From assembly GCF_027531905.1 (NCBI RefSeq), contig NZ_JAPZSU010000048.1, positions 23,892 through 87,891 on the forward strand: DNA of 64,000 nucleotides, in the 5' to 3' direction. Origin of the DNA: Flavobacterium sp. Its GTDB lineage: Bacteria > Bacteroidota > Bacteroidia > Flavobacteriales > Flavobacteriaceae. Under the pieces are notes generated by a model. The model was given only the letters and a program-made list of their open reading frames with translations, ran no database searches and was not told the DNA's origin. Shown here piece by piece: positions 39,789-47,446 of this stretch (position 1 is its first letter; each line of letters opens with the position of its first letter). The position numbers were made by a program, and so were the translations under genes.

Positions 39789-40085
39789 CTATAGTTGCTC
39801 TTGAACCAAACCTATGATTGTATTAGCGTCTAGTTCCCCTGATTGCCTCCACATCATTACTCCTTCTTTGTAAATCATCAAAGTAGGTAATCCTTTAATT
39901 CGTAAAACTTCGGCTAATTCTTGATTTTTATCAACATCAATTCGTATCACCTTGGCCTTATCGCCAAGAGCAGCAGCCACATCTTTTATAACTGGATGCA
40001 TCGAAACTGAAGATTCGTTCCAATCTGTGTAAAAATCAATTAACACAGGAACTTGTGCATTTATAAGTTCTCCAAATTTTGACAT
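39789..40085 (-). CDS. Thioredoxin-fold protein lacking the CxxC site
   Basis: 98 residues. The fold is clear from VPVLIDFYTDWN, KVIRIDVDKNQELAEVLRIKGLPTLMIYKEG (with the cis-Pro) and the last helix. Where thioredoxin has WCGPC, this protein has WNESSVS and no cysteine anywhere. It cannot do thiol-disulphide exchange by the usual mechanism. A structural or chaperone-like role is possible. It has its own promoter box, TATATTTG at 40135-40142 on the minus strand. Confidence 0.85.
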   Translation of the reverse strand: MSKFGELINAQVPVLIDFYTDWNESSVSMHPVIKDVAAALGDKAKVIRIDVDKNQELAEVLRIKGLPTLMIYKEGVMMWRQSGELDANTIIGLVQEQL

Positions 40086-40134
40086 AAAACCAAAATATTT
40101 AATTTATAATACTTTATACAGAGATATTACGGTG

Positions 40135-40142
40135 CAAATATA
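40135..40142 (-). promoter_or_regulatory. -7 box of the thioredoxin-like gene
   Basis: TATATTTG followed by CACC on the minus strand, an exact TAnnTTTG match. The predicted leader is about 43 nt. The box also overlaps the gap after the metallophosphoesterase gene. Confidence 0.6.
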
Positions 40143-40156
40143 GCATTTTTAACTAA

Positions 40157-41410
40157 TTACGCTCGATTTTCTCCTTTTTTTAGTTGAATAACAGTTATTT
40201 CTGGCATAATTCCCACTCTTCCAGGATACGCATGAAATCCAAAACCACGGTTAACATAAACGTATCTACCTAAATTTTCGTATAAACCAGCCCATTGTTT
40301 ATAAACATATTGTGCTAAACTCCACTTAAAATATCCAGGGATTTCTATACCAAATTGCATGCCATGAGTATGCCCTGATAAAGTTAGATGATAATGATTT
40401 GGATCGTTTTTTACAACATGCTCCCAGTGGCTAGGATCATGACTCATAAGAATTTTAAAATCATTCTTTGTCAATCCTGCTCCAGCTTTGTCCAAATCAC
40501 CCGCTTGTTTGAAGTTGTGCCCCCAGTTTTCGACACCCACTAAGGCTATTTTTTGACCCTCTTTTTCGATAAATGTATGATCGTTTAGCAAAAGAGTAAA
40601 ACCTATTTGTTTATACAATTGCTTTATGGCTTCAAAATTATCAGCTTTTTCTTCTTTCGTTTTCCAAGAAACATATTCGCCATAATCATGATTTCCTAAC
40701 ACAGCATATTTTCCGAATGCATGTTTGTTTATTTTATTGAAAGTGTCAATCCAAGGATGCATCTCTTTGGCATGAGTATTTACAATATCACCAGTAAATA
40801 AAATCAAATCGGTTTTTTGCTCATTAATCAGATCAATAGCATAACTGATTTTCTCCGCATTATCAAAGCTTCCACTGTGAACATCTGAAATTTGAGTGAT
40901 TGTAAAACCATCAAAAGCATCAGGTAAATCAGAAAAAAAAATAGCCTGTTTGATGACTTTAAAATTATATTTCCCTTCAAAAATCCCATAAATCAATGAC
41001 AAGAATGGAATTGCCGCCAAACCAAGACCAACTTGACTCACAAATTTTCTTCGAGAAGGCAAAAAAGTAGATTCATTACTATTCTCTACAAAATGATTAA
41101 CTACACCAATTAAAATTCTAAAAACATCTTCACCTAACAAAATAAGAGTAATCAAAATTTTTGGAACATAAACCAACAACAGTAACCCCATTGTCCTTAA
41201 AGACGACGGTGTTTGTCCAACAGAACGATCAAACTGAGTGAAACCGTAAATTATATAAATGAGTAATGCAATACTAAGTACAGCATATATCCATAAAAAA
41301 GTCTTGTTCTTTGCTATTGTTTTGAACGCTTGAAAAGTGTAAACCTCGATAAACGCCAAAACCAATAACAAAACTAAAAAGCGAAAAATCATATTTCTAA
41401 AATTTAGCAC
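40157..41410 (-). CDS. Membrane-anchored metallophosphoesterase
   Basis: 417 residues. Four membrane helices lie in the first 110 residues. A twin-Arg-like segment SRRKFVSQVGLGLAAIPFL at about 121 is probably a further membrane segment. The calcineurin-like domain follows with metal ligands SDVHSGSFD, TGDIVNTHAKE, LGNHDYGEY, SHDPSHW and LSGHTHGMQFG. This arrangement is like YkuE/YaeI-type phosphodiesterases, but the substrate is unknown. Confidence 0.88.
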   Translation of the reverse strand: MLNFRNMIFRFLVLLLVLAFIEVYTFQAFKTIAKNKTFLWIYAVLSIALLIYIIYGFTQFDRSVGQTPSSLRTMGLLLLVYVPKILITLILLGEDVFRILIGVVNHFVENSNESTFLPSRRKFVSQVGLGLAAIPFLSLIYGIFEGKYNFKVIKQAIFFSDLPDAFDGFTITQISDVHSGSFDNAEKISYAIDLINEQKTDLILFTGDIVNTHAKEMHPWIDTFNKINKHAFGKYAVLGNHDYGEYVSWKTKEEKADNFEAIKQLYKQIGFTLLLNDHTFIEKEGQKIALVGVENWGHNFKQAGDLDKAGAGLTKNDFKILMSHDPSHWEHVVKNDPNHYHLTLSGHTHGMQFGIEIPGYFKWSLAQYVYKQWAGLYENLGRYVYVNRGFGFHAYPGRVGIMPEITVIQLKKGENRA

Positions 41411-41620
41411 AAATTAACAAAGAAAGTAGGCGCTATGAATCGCCTTGCTTAATTTTTAACTTATGTTTTAGAAAAAACAAGCCTACTTCTCTTGTATTGT
41501 TAAATATAGGTTCCATAAAAGTAATTATTTTAGACAAATGCAAGAGTTTGAAGAATGGCAATGAACAAAATCAAATTGCTTTGTTTATTTTTACCCTTTC
41601 AAATTTTAGATTCAAAATTC

Positions 41621-44482
41621 ATGTCAACTCAAAAACGACTTTTCCTTTTAGATGCCTACGCACTTATTTTTCGTGGCTACTATGCTTTTATCAAAAACCC
41701 AAGAATAAATTCAAAAGGAATGGATACCTCTGCCATTATGGGATTCATGAACTCTTTATTGGATGTTATTCGAAGAGAAAAACCCGATCACTTGGCAGTA
41801 GCATTCGACAAAGGTGGGAGCGATTATCGTTATGAAATGTATCAAGAATACAAAGCTCATCGTGACGAAACACCTGAAGCGATAAAAATTGCCGTTCCTT
41901 ATATTCAGGAGTTATTGAAAGCGATGCATATTCCAATTATTGAAAAAGCAGGTTTTGAGGCCGATGACCTTATTGGCACCTTAGCTAAACAAGCTGAAAA
42001 AGAAGGCTACCAAGTATTTATGGTTACACCTGATAAAGATTTTGCACAATTGGTCTCAGAAAATATTTTCATGTACAAACCCGCCCGAATGGGGAATGAT
42101 ATTGAAATATGGGGAATTCCAGAGGTCTTGGCTAAATTTGAAATTGAACGACCAGAACAAGTAATAGACTTTTTGGGAATGATGGGAGATTCTGCGGATA
42201 ATATTCCAGGACTACCTGGAGTTGGGGAAAAAACCGCAAAGAAATTTTTGGCCGAATATGGCACCTTAGAAAACTTGTTGGCCAATACGCATCAACTTAA
42301 AGGGGCGATGAAAGAAAAGATTGAAGCCAATAAAGAATTAGGCATTTTATCCAAAAAACTAGCCACTATCCTACTCGATTGTCCTGTTACTTTTGAGGCT
42401 CAGGATTATGAATTATCCCAACCTGATGTAGAAAAAACAGACGCTTTGTTTCAAGAATTGGAATTCCGTCAAATGAAAACACAATTCGATAAACTCTTTG
42501 GCACAGGAAAAGAATATGACGAAATAGATGGAAATGGGGATGGAAACGAAACTAATCCAGCCACTTCAAAAAAAACAACATCAAAAAAGACCGATGAAAA
42601 CCAAATGGATTTGTTTGGATTCTCTGATGATGAGAACAGCAACGAAAATGGTGTAAATAAGTTTTACCAAACACTCGAAGACACTCCTCATTTCTACCAA
42701 ATCATTCAAGGGGATTTTTCAGTAAAATTATTACTTCAAAATTTATTACAACAAACTTCAGTATGTTTTGATACTGAAACTACAGGAATCGATGCTTTGA
42801 ATGCCGAACTTGTTGGTTTGTCTTTTTCATGGGAGAAAGGCAAAGGATTTTACGTTCCTTTTCCCGAAAATCAAGAAGAAGCTCAAGAATTAATTGAAAA
42901 ATTTAGTCCTTTTTTCGAAAATGAAACCATCGAGAAAATTGGTCAAAATATGAAATATGATTTGAAAATTCTATCCAATTACAACATTCAAGTCAAAGGA
43001 AAACTGTTTGATACCATGATTGCGCATTATTTGATTAATCCAGATATGCGACACAATATGGATATTTTATCTGAAACCTATCTAAAATACAGTCCGAAAT
43101 CTATCGAAACTTTAATTGGCAAAAAAGGAAAGAACCAGTTATCGATGCGTCAAGTAGAATTGGAGGCGATTAAAGAATACGCCACCGAAGATGCTGACAT
43201 CACTTTTCAATTGGCAGCCCATTTCCAACCAATTTTAGAAAAGGTTGGTACAAAAAAATTATTTGATGAAATTGAAATTCCATTAGTACAAGTATTGGCT
43301 GATATGGAAAAAGAAGGCATCAATTTGGATGTTGATTTCCTAAAAAAGATGTCGATTGATATGCAAAAAGAGATTGATGCTTTCGAACAACAAATTTATG
43401 AAACGGCTGGAGAGAAATTTAATTTGGCATCCCCAAAACAGCTAGGTGATATATTATTCGATAAGCTAAAAATTGGAGGAGCTAAGCAAAAGAAAACAAA
43501 AACAGGACAATATGCTACTGGTGAAGAAGTTTTATCTTACTTAGCCAATGAACACCAAATTGTTCGCGATATACTTGAATGGCGCCAAATGGTAAAACTG
43601 CAAAGTACATACATAGATGCCTTACCCAATCAGGTCGACAAAAAAACAGGACGAGTACATACGGATTACATGCAAACCGTTGCCGCAACTGGTCGTTTGA
43701 GTTCTAATAATCCCAATCTTCAAAACATTCCTATTCGTACTGAAAGAGGACGACAAATCAGAAAAGCATTTATCGCACGTGATGAAAATTACACCCTACT
43801 TTCTGCGGATTATTCTCAGATTGAATTACGCATTATCGCCGCTTTGTGTGGGGAAGAAAATATGATTAAAGCCTTTCAAAACAAAGAAGACATCCATAAA
43901 AGTACGGCCGCCAAAGTATTCAATGTTCCTTTAGAAGAAGTAACCAAAGAACAACGTAGCCATGCTAAAACGGTGAACTTCGGAATTATCTATGGTGTAT
44001 CGGCTTTTGGATTAAGCAATCAAACCAATTTATCTAGAAAAGAAAGTGCCGATTTGATAGAAGCGTATTACAAAACCTATCCAAGATTAAAATCATTCAT
44101 ACAAGAGCAAGTTGATTTTGCCAGAGAAAACGGCTATGTAGAAACTGTTTCAGGCAGAAGACGTTATTTAAAAGACATCAATTCTGCCAATGCCATTGTC
44201 CGTGGAGGAGCAGAACGAAATGCTGTCAATGCCCCTATTCAAGGTTCGGCAGCCGACATCATCAAAATTGCCATGATTAATATTCATAAAAAACTCACTG
44301 ATGAAAATTGGCAGTCCAAAATGTTATTACAAGTTCATGACGAATTGGTGTTTGATGTTCACCATTCTGAACTTGAAAAAATACAACCCATGATCAAACA
44401 CGAAATGGAAAACGCCTTCAAAATGGCAGTCCCATTGGATGTTGAAATTGGATTGGGAAAAAATTGGCTGGAAGCACATTGA
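41621..44482 (+). CDS. polA: DNA polymerase I
   Basis: The frame opens at ATG 41555, but the family begins at ATG 41621 (MSTQKRLFLLDAYALIFRGY), giving 953 residues. The N-terminal 5'-nuclease (FRGYYAFI; EADDLIGTLA; GDSADNIPG) is followed by a 3'-5' exonuclease with DxE (FDTETTGID) and YATEDADIT, so proofreading residues are kept. The polymerase domain has DYSQIELRIIA and HDELVFD. It acts in Okazaki-fragment processing and repair. A terminator follows at 44502. Confidence 0.96.
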   Translation: MSTQKRLFLLDAYALIFRGYYAFIKNPRINSKGMDTSAIMGFMNSLLDVIRREKPDHLAVAFDKGGSDYRYEMYQEYKAHRDETPEAIKIAVPYIQELLKAMHIPIIEKAGFEADDLIGTLAKQAEKEGYQVFMVTPDKDFAQLVSENIFMYKPARMGNDIEIWGIPEVLAKFEIERPEQVIDFLGMMGDSADNIPGLPGVGEKTAKKFLAEYGTLENLLANTHQLKGAMKEKIEANKELGILSKKLATILLDCPVTFEAQDYELSQPDVEKTDALFQELEFRQMKTQFDKLFGTGKEYDEIDGNGDGNETNPATSKKTTSKKTDENQMDLFGFSDDENSNENGVNKFYQTLEDTPHFYQIIQGDFSVKLLLQNLLQQTSVCFDTETTGIDALNAELVGLSFSWEKGKGFYVPFPENQEEAQELIEKFSPFFENETIEKIGQNMKYDLKILSNYNIQVKGKLFDTMIAHYLINPDMRHNMDILSETYLKYSPKSIETLIGKKGKNQLSMRQVELEAIKEYATEDADITFQLAAHFQPILEKVGTKKLFDEIEIPLVQVLADMEKEGINLDVDFLKKMSIDMQKEIDAFEQQIYETAGEKFNLASPKQLGDILFDKLKIGGAKQKKTKTGQYATGEEVLSYLANEHQIVRDILEWRQMVKLQSTYIDALPNQVDKKTGRVHTDYMQTVAATGRLSSNNPNLQNIPIRTERGRQIRKAFIARDENYTLLSADYSQIELRIIAALCGEENMIKAFQNKEDIHKSTAAKVFNVPLEEVTKEQRSHAKTVNFGIIYGVSAFGLSNQTNLSRKESADLIEAYYKTYPRLKSFIQEQVDFARENGYVETVSGRRRYLKDINSANAIVRGGAERNAVNAPIQGSAADIIKIAMINIHKKLTDENWQSKMLLQVHDELVFDVHHSELEKIQPMIKHEMENAFKMAVPLDVEIGLGKNWLEAH

Positions 44483-44501
44483 TACCTTCACTAAAAAACA
44501 C

Positions 44502-44537
44502 AAAACCGTCAAGATAATTATATTTTGACGGTTTTGT
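44502..44537 (+). terminator. Terminator after polA
   Basis: AAAACCGTCAA and TTGACGGTTTT form an 11-bp stem with an AT-rich loop, ending in TTTT. Confidence 0.85.
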
Positions 44538-44655
44538 ATCGTTAACTGTGTAACTTCAAGTTGTATAATTGTTTACAGAACCGCCCAAAAAAAATCAACT
44601 TTTTTCGAAATTTAATCCATAATAGTACAACAAAATAGTTTTAAAAAAATTAATG

Positions 44656-44663
44656 TATCTTTG
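44656..44663 (+). promoter_or_regulatory. -7 box of the ssb-gldD promoter
   Basis: TATCTTTG matches TAnnTTTG, about 20 bp before the ssb ATG. Confidence 0.55.
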
Positions 44664-44683
44664 GTTGAAATACCATTGTAATC

Positions 44684-45121
44684 ATGAACGGAACATTGAA
44701 CAAAGTGATGTTAATAGGGCATCTAGGCGACGACATTAAGATGCATTATTTTGAAGGCGGCAACTGTATTGGGCGCTTTCAATTGGCTACAAACGAAGTG
44801 TATATCAATAAATCCACCAACGAAAAAATTACTTCAACCGAATGGCATAACTTGGTCGTGCGCAATAAAGCCGCCGAAATATGTGAAAAATACCTCTCGA
44901 AAGGCGATAAAATATATGTAGAAGGACGCATTAAATCCAGACAATGGCAAGCCGAAGATGGCACCATGAAATCTACTACCGAAATTCAAGTCACCGAGTT
45001 TACATTTTTGACCACCAAAAAAGACCAAGATCACAAAACGAATCCCAGTCAAGAATCTCCAAAAAACACTAACTTTGAGGCCTCAAATGGCAGTTTGCCC
45101 ATAAACGACTTGCCATTTTAA
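44684..45121 (+). CDS. ssb: Single-stranded DNA-binding protein
   Basis: 145 residues. OB fold at 1-105 starting MNGTLNKVMLIGHLGDDIK, with TEWHNLVVRNKAAEICEKYL and GRIKSRQWQ. A disordered linker leads to the acidic tip SLPINDLPF, the usual partner-binding tail. It binds single-stranded DNA during replication and repair. It lies 22 bp before gldD and is probably co-transcribed with it. Confidence 0.95.
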   Translation: MNGTLNKVMLIGHLGDDIKMHYFEGGNCIGRFQLATNEVYINKSTNEKITSTEWHNLVVRNKAAEICEKYLSKGDKIYVEGRIKSRQWQAEDGTMKSTTEIQVTEFTFLTTKKDQDHKTNPSQESPKNTNFEASNGSLPINDLPF

Positions 45122-45143
45122 AGAAAGTTGCAATTGAATAAAA

Positions 45144-45701
45144 ATGAAAAGAAAAGTTAGTCTACTTATAGGAATAGTATTGTTGGCAATAACGGGTTGT
45201 AAAGACGATGTGTTGCCTAAACCTTCAGGCTATTTGCGCTTGGATTATCCCGAAGCCCAATACATCGATTTTAAAAACGCTTGTCCCTTCACTTTCGAAA
45301 GCAATGACGCTGCCATTATCGAAGGAAAATCAGATTGTAGTTATACAATTACCTATCCCAAAATGAAAGCTACGATCTATTTGACTTACAAACCGGTGTC
45401 CAATAACATCAAGCAATTATTGCGTGACGCGCAGAAATTAACTTTTGAGCACGTGATCAAGGCCGATGACATCATCGAACAACCTTACTTGAATCCCGAC
45501 AAAAAAGTCTATGGTATGTTTTATCAAGTCGATGGTAATGCCGCCACCAATTCACAATTTTACGCCACCGATAGCACGCGACATTTCATTACGGGCTCCG
45601 TTTATTTCTATGCTAAGCCTAATTTTGATTCTATTATGCCTGCCGCAAGTTATATCAAAAACGACATGCAGCACCTGATGGAAACCTTAAAATGGAAGTA
45701 G
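45144..45701 (+). CDS. gldD: Gliding motility lipoprotein GldD
   Basis: 185 residues. Lipoprotein signal MKRKVSLLIGIVLLAITGC, then PKPSGYLRLDYPEAQY and CPFTFESN typical of GldD. In F. johnsoniae GldD is needed for gliding motility and the type IX secretion system. There gldE, encoding a CBS/hemolysin-like membrane protein, lies between ssb and gldD; here the two are adjacent. Confidence 0.9.
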   Translation: MKRKVSLLIGIVLLAITGCKDDVLPKPSGYLRLDYPEAQYIDFKNACPFTFESNDAAIIEGKSDCSYTITYPKMKATIYLTYKPVSNNIKQLLRDAQKLTFEHVIKADDIIEQPYLNPDKKVYGMFYQVDGNAATNSQFYATDSTRHFITGSVYFYAKPNFDSIMPAASYIKNDMQHLMETLKWK

Positions 45702-45737
45702 TTTTTTAGGAGCACAACAATTGGTTTTTTAATAACG

Positions 45738-45813
45738 AATCCTCCTGCTGTACGTTCTATCTTTCCCGCCGAACCCCGGCGGCAAAGGATGCCACTCCCA
45801 TCAGGGCTAAGCC
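45738..45813. repeat. REP-like hairpin element, copy A
   Basis: Shares ATCCT...GCTG...ATCTT and GGATGCC..TCCCATCAGGGCTA with the copy at 55931-56006. The inner stem is CCGCCG/CGGCGG around the loop AACCC. It is flanked by near-identical 14-bp sequences (AACAATTGGTTTTT at 45716 and AACATTTGGTTTTT at 45816), which may be target duplication or chance. Confidence 0.7.
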
Positions 45814-45856
45814 AGAACATTTGGTTTTTCATAAGAAAGTAAAAAACATAAAAAAA

Positions 45857-45886
45857 AGCATTCGCCAAAAACGAATGCTTTTTTGC
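45857..45886. terminator. Bidirectional terminator between gldD and the HMA gene
   Basis: GCATTCG-CCAAAAA-CGAATGC, flanked by A7 and T6 runs. It can serve gldD and the convergent HMA-domain gene. Confidence 0.85.
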
Positions 45887-45902
45887 TTAAGAGTTGTTCT
45901 GC

Positions 45903-46277
45903 CTATGATTTAGGTTGTACTACTTTATAAGTTTTTCCATCAGCTACGCCTTCAATTACTTGAGTTAGGGACGTTGGGTTTTGAACGCTTTTGTCAAAAG
46001 TTACTGTTGCTAATTTTTTATCAAAATCAACAGTTGCTTTCTCAACTCCTTCAGATTCTGCTAATTTTTTTTCGATGGTTTTTGCGCAACCTACAGCACA
46101 AGTCATTCCTTCGATAGCAAAACTTGCGGTTTGTACATTAGCGGCAGCAATTGGTTTTTTAACTGCTGGAGCTTCAGTAGTAGCGGCTTCTGGTTTAGCT
46201 GTTTCTGTTTCTTTTTTGCAACTTATCATAACGATACTTGCAAATGCAATAGCTATAATCGTTTTTTTACTATTCAT
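45903..46277 (-). CDS. Periplasmic heavy-metal-associated (HMA) domain lipoprotein
   Basis: ATG 46277 (MNSKKTIIAIAFASIVMISC) gives a proper lipoprotein signal; the frame is open 51 bp further but lacks a signal there. 124 residues. A Lys/Glu/Ala/Pro linker is followed by an HMA domain at about 55-120 with metal motif GMTCAVGCAKTI. The spacing CxxxC differs from the usual CxxC of copper chaperones. It may trap or relay copper or another soft metal at the periplasmic face. Confidence 0.85.
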   Translation of the reverse strand: MNSKKTIIAIAFASIVMISCKKETETAKPEAATTEAPAVKKPIAAANVQTASFAIEGMTCAVGCAKTIEKKLAESEGVEKATVDFDKKLATVTFDKSVQNPTSLTQVIEGVADGKTYKVVQPKS

Positions 46278-46382
46278 TGGTATTGATTTAGATGAGTTTA
46301 AAATGTATTTGGGGTCAAAATTAATCAAAAAAACACCTAGATATTCCCAAAATAATTACAATTTTGAACCAAAATAAAACAG

Positions 46383-47249
46383 ATGCTATCAAAACAATTC
46401 AAATGGGGCTATTTGCTGCTTTTATCTCTTATATGGGGTAGTTCTTTCATATTAATCAAAAAAGGATTGGTAGGCCTAACGGCTTTTCAGTTGGGGTCGT
46501 TGCGTATTATTTTTGCTGCGCTTTTTTTGTTGGTGATTGGTTTTAGAAGTTTAGTAAAAATCCCTCACCATCAGTGGAAGTATATTGCTTTGACTTCTTT
46601 GTTTGGAACTTTTATTCCTGCGTATTTGTTTGCTATTGCACAAACGCAAATAGATAGTTCTATAAGTTCTATTCTGAATTCCTTAACGCCTTTGAATACC
46701 TTGTTGATTGGCGCACTTTTCTTTAGGTTGGATTTTAGACGCAATCAAATTTTTGGCGTATTGATTGGTTTAGTCGGTAGTGCTTTGTTGATTTGGAATG
46801 GCGCGGTGCATCATCCCAATCAAAATTATTATTACGCTTTTTTAGTGCTGATTGCTTCGATTTGCTATGCTACAAATGTCAATTTGATTAAAAAATATTT
46901 ATCGGATTTGCCTCCTTTGAGTATTACAACGGGTAATTTTTTGGTTTTGCTTTTTCCAGCGTTGGCTGTATTATATAGTACTGATTTTTTCGCTATGACG
47001 CACGGAGCGGTTGTTCAAGAATCGGTGTTGTATATTTTGATTTTGGGAGTGTTGGGAACGGGTATTGCCAATATTATTTTCTTTAAACTCATTCAAATTT
47101 CGTCGCCCGTTTTTGCGACTTCGGTTACGTATTTGATTCCAGTGGTAGCTTTCTTTTGGGGGATGTTAGACCAAGAGTTATTAACTCCTGTGCAGCTTTT
47201 TGGAGCTTTTATCGTTTTGGTTGGGGTGTATTTATCGGCCAGAAAATAG
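46383..47249 (+). CDS. EamA/DMT family transporter
   Basis: 288 residues and ten predicted membrane helices as two EamA repeats (LIWGSSFILIKKGL in the first; ILGVLGTGIANIIFFKLIQI in the second). Drug/metabolite transporters of this group export amino acids or other small metabolites. The substrate is not identifiable. Codon use is more G+T-rich than in its neighbours. Confidence 0.88.
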   Translation: MLSKQFKWGYLLLLSLIWGSSFILIKKGLVGLTAFQLGSLRIIFAALFLLVIGFRSLVKIPHHQWKYIALTSLFGTFIPAYLFAIAQTQIDSSISSILNSLTPLNTLLIGALFFRLDFRRNQIFGVLIGLVGSALLIWNGAVHHPNQNYYYAFLVLIASICYATNVNLIKKYLSDLPPLSITTGNFLVLLFPALAVLYSTDFFAMTHGAVVQESVLYILILGVLGTGIANIIFFKLIQISSPVFATSVTYLIPVVAFFWGMLDQELLTPVQLFGAFIVLVGVYLSARK

Positions 47250-47264
47250 GTGTTTTTTAGGGGG

Positions 47265-47385
47265 TTTGCGTGAGGGATAGCAGCTTGCTACCGAAGTAGC
47301 GCGTATAGCCCGACCGCAGTTGCCAAAAGAGGCGGATAGCACGCTAGTCATAAGCCTCTTTTGGTAAATGGGGTCACGCCCAAAA
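47265..47385. repeat. Palindromic intergenic repeat, second type
   Basis: Outer arms GCGTGA (47269) and TCACGC (47374); inner arms TTGCCAAAAGAGGC (47320-47333) and GCCTCTTTTGGTAA (47354-47367) pair with a single G/A difference. It holds the phrase GGATAGC..GTATAGCCCGACC, common in flavobacterial spacers. G+C content is well above the flanks. Confidence 0.6.
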
Positions 47386-47398
47386 TAGTATAAACGAA

Positions 47399-47428
47399 AA
47401 AAGACTGCCGATGAAAGCAGTCTTTTTG
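47399..47428. terminator. Bidirectional terminator between EamA and M16 genes
   Basis: AAAAAGACTGC, an 8-base loop and GCAGTCTTTTT. Perfect 11-bp stem, ending both convergent genes. Confidence 0.85.
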
Positions 47429-47446
47429 TTTTAATTTAAGTTGTGA

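Noticed and set aside
41555..41620. N-terminal extension of polA (22 residues)
   Set aside because: The polymerase I family begins with the sequence at ATG 41621; the extension has no counterpart.
45991..46377. Open frame of 128 codons antisense to the HMA gene
   Set aside because: The minus-strand frame has a lipoprotein signal and a full HMA domain; the plus frame has no family features.
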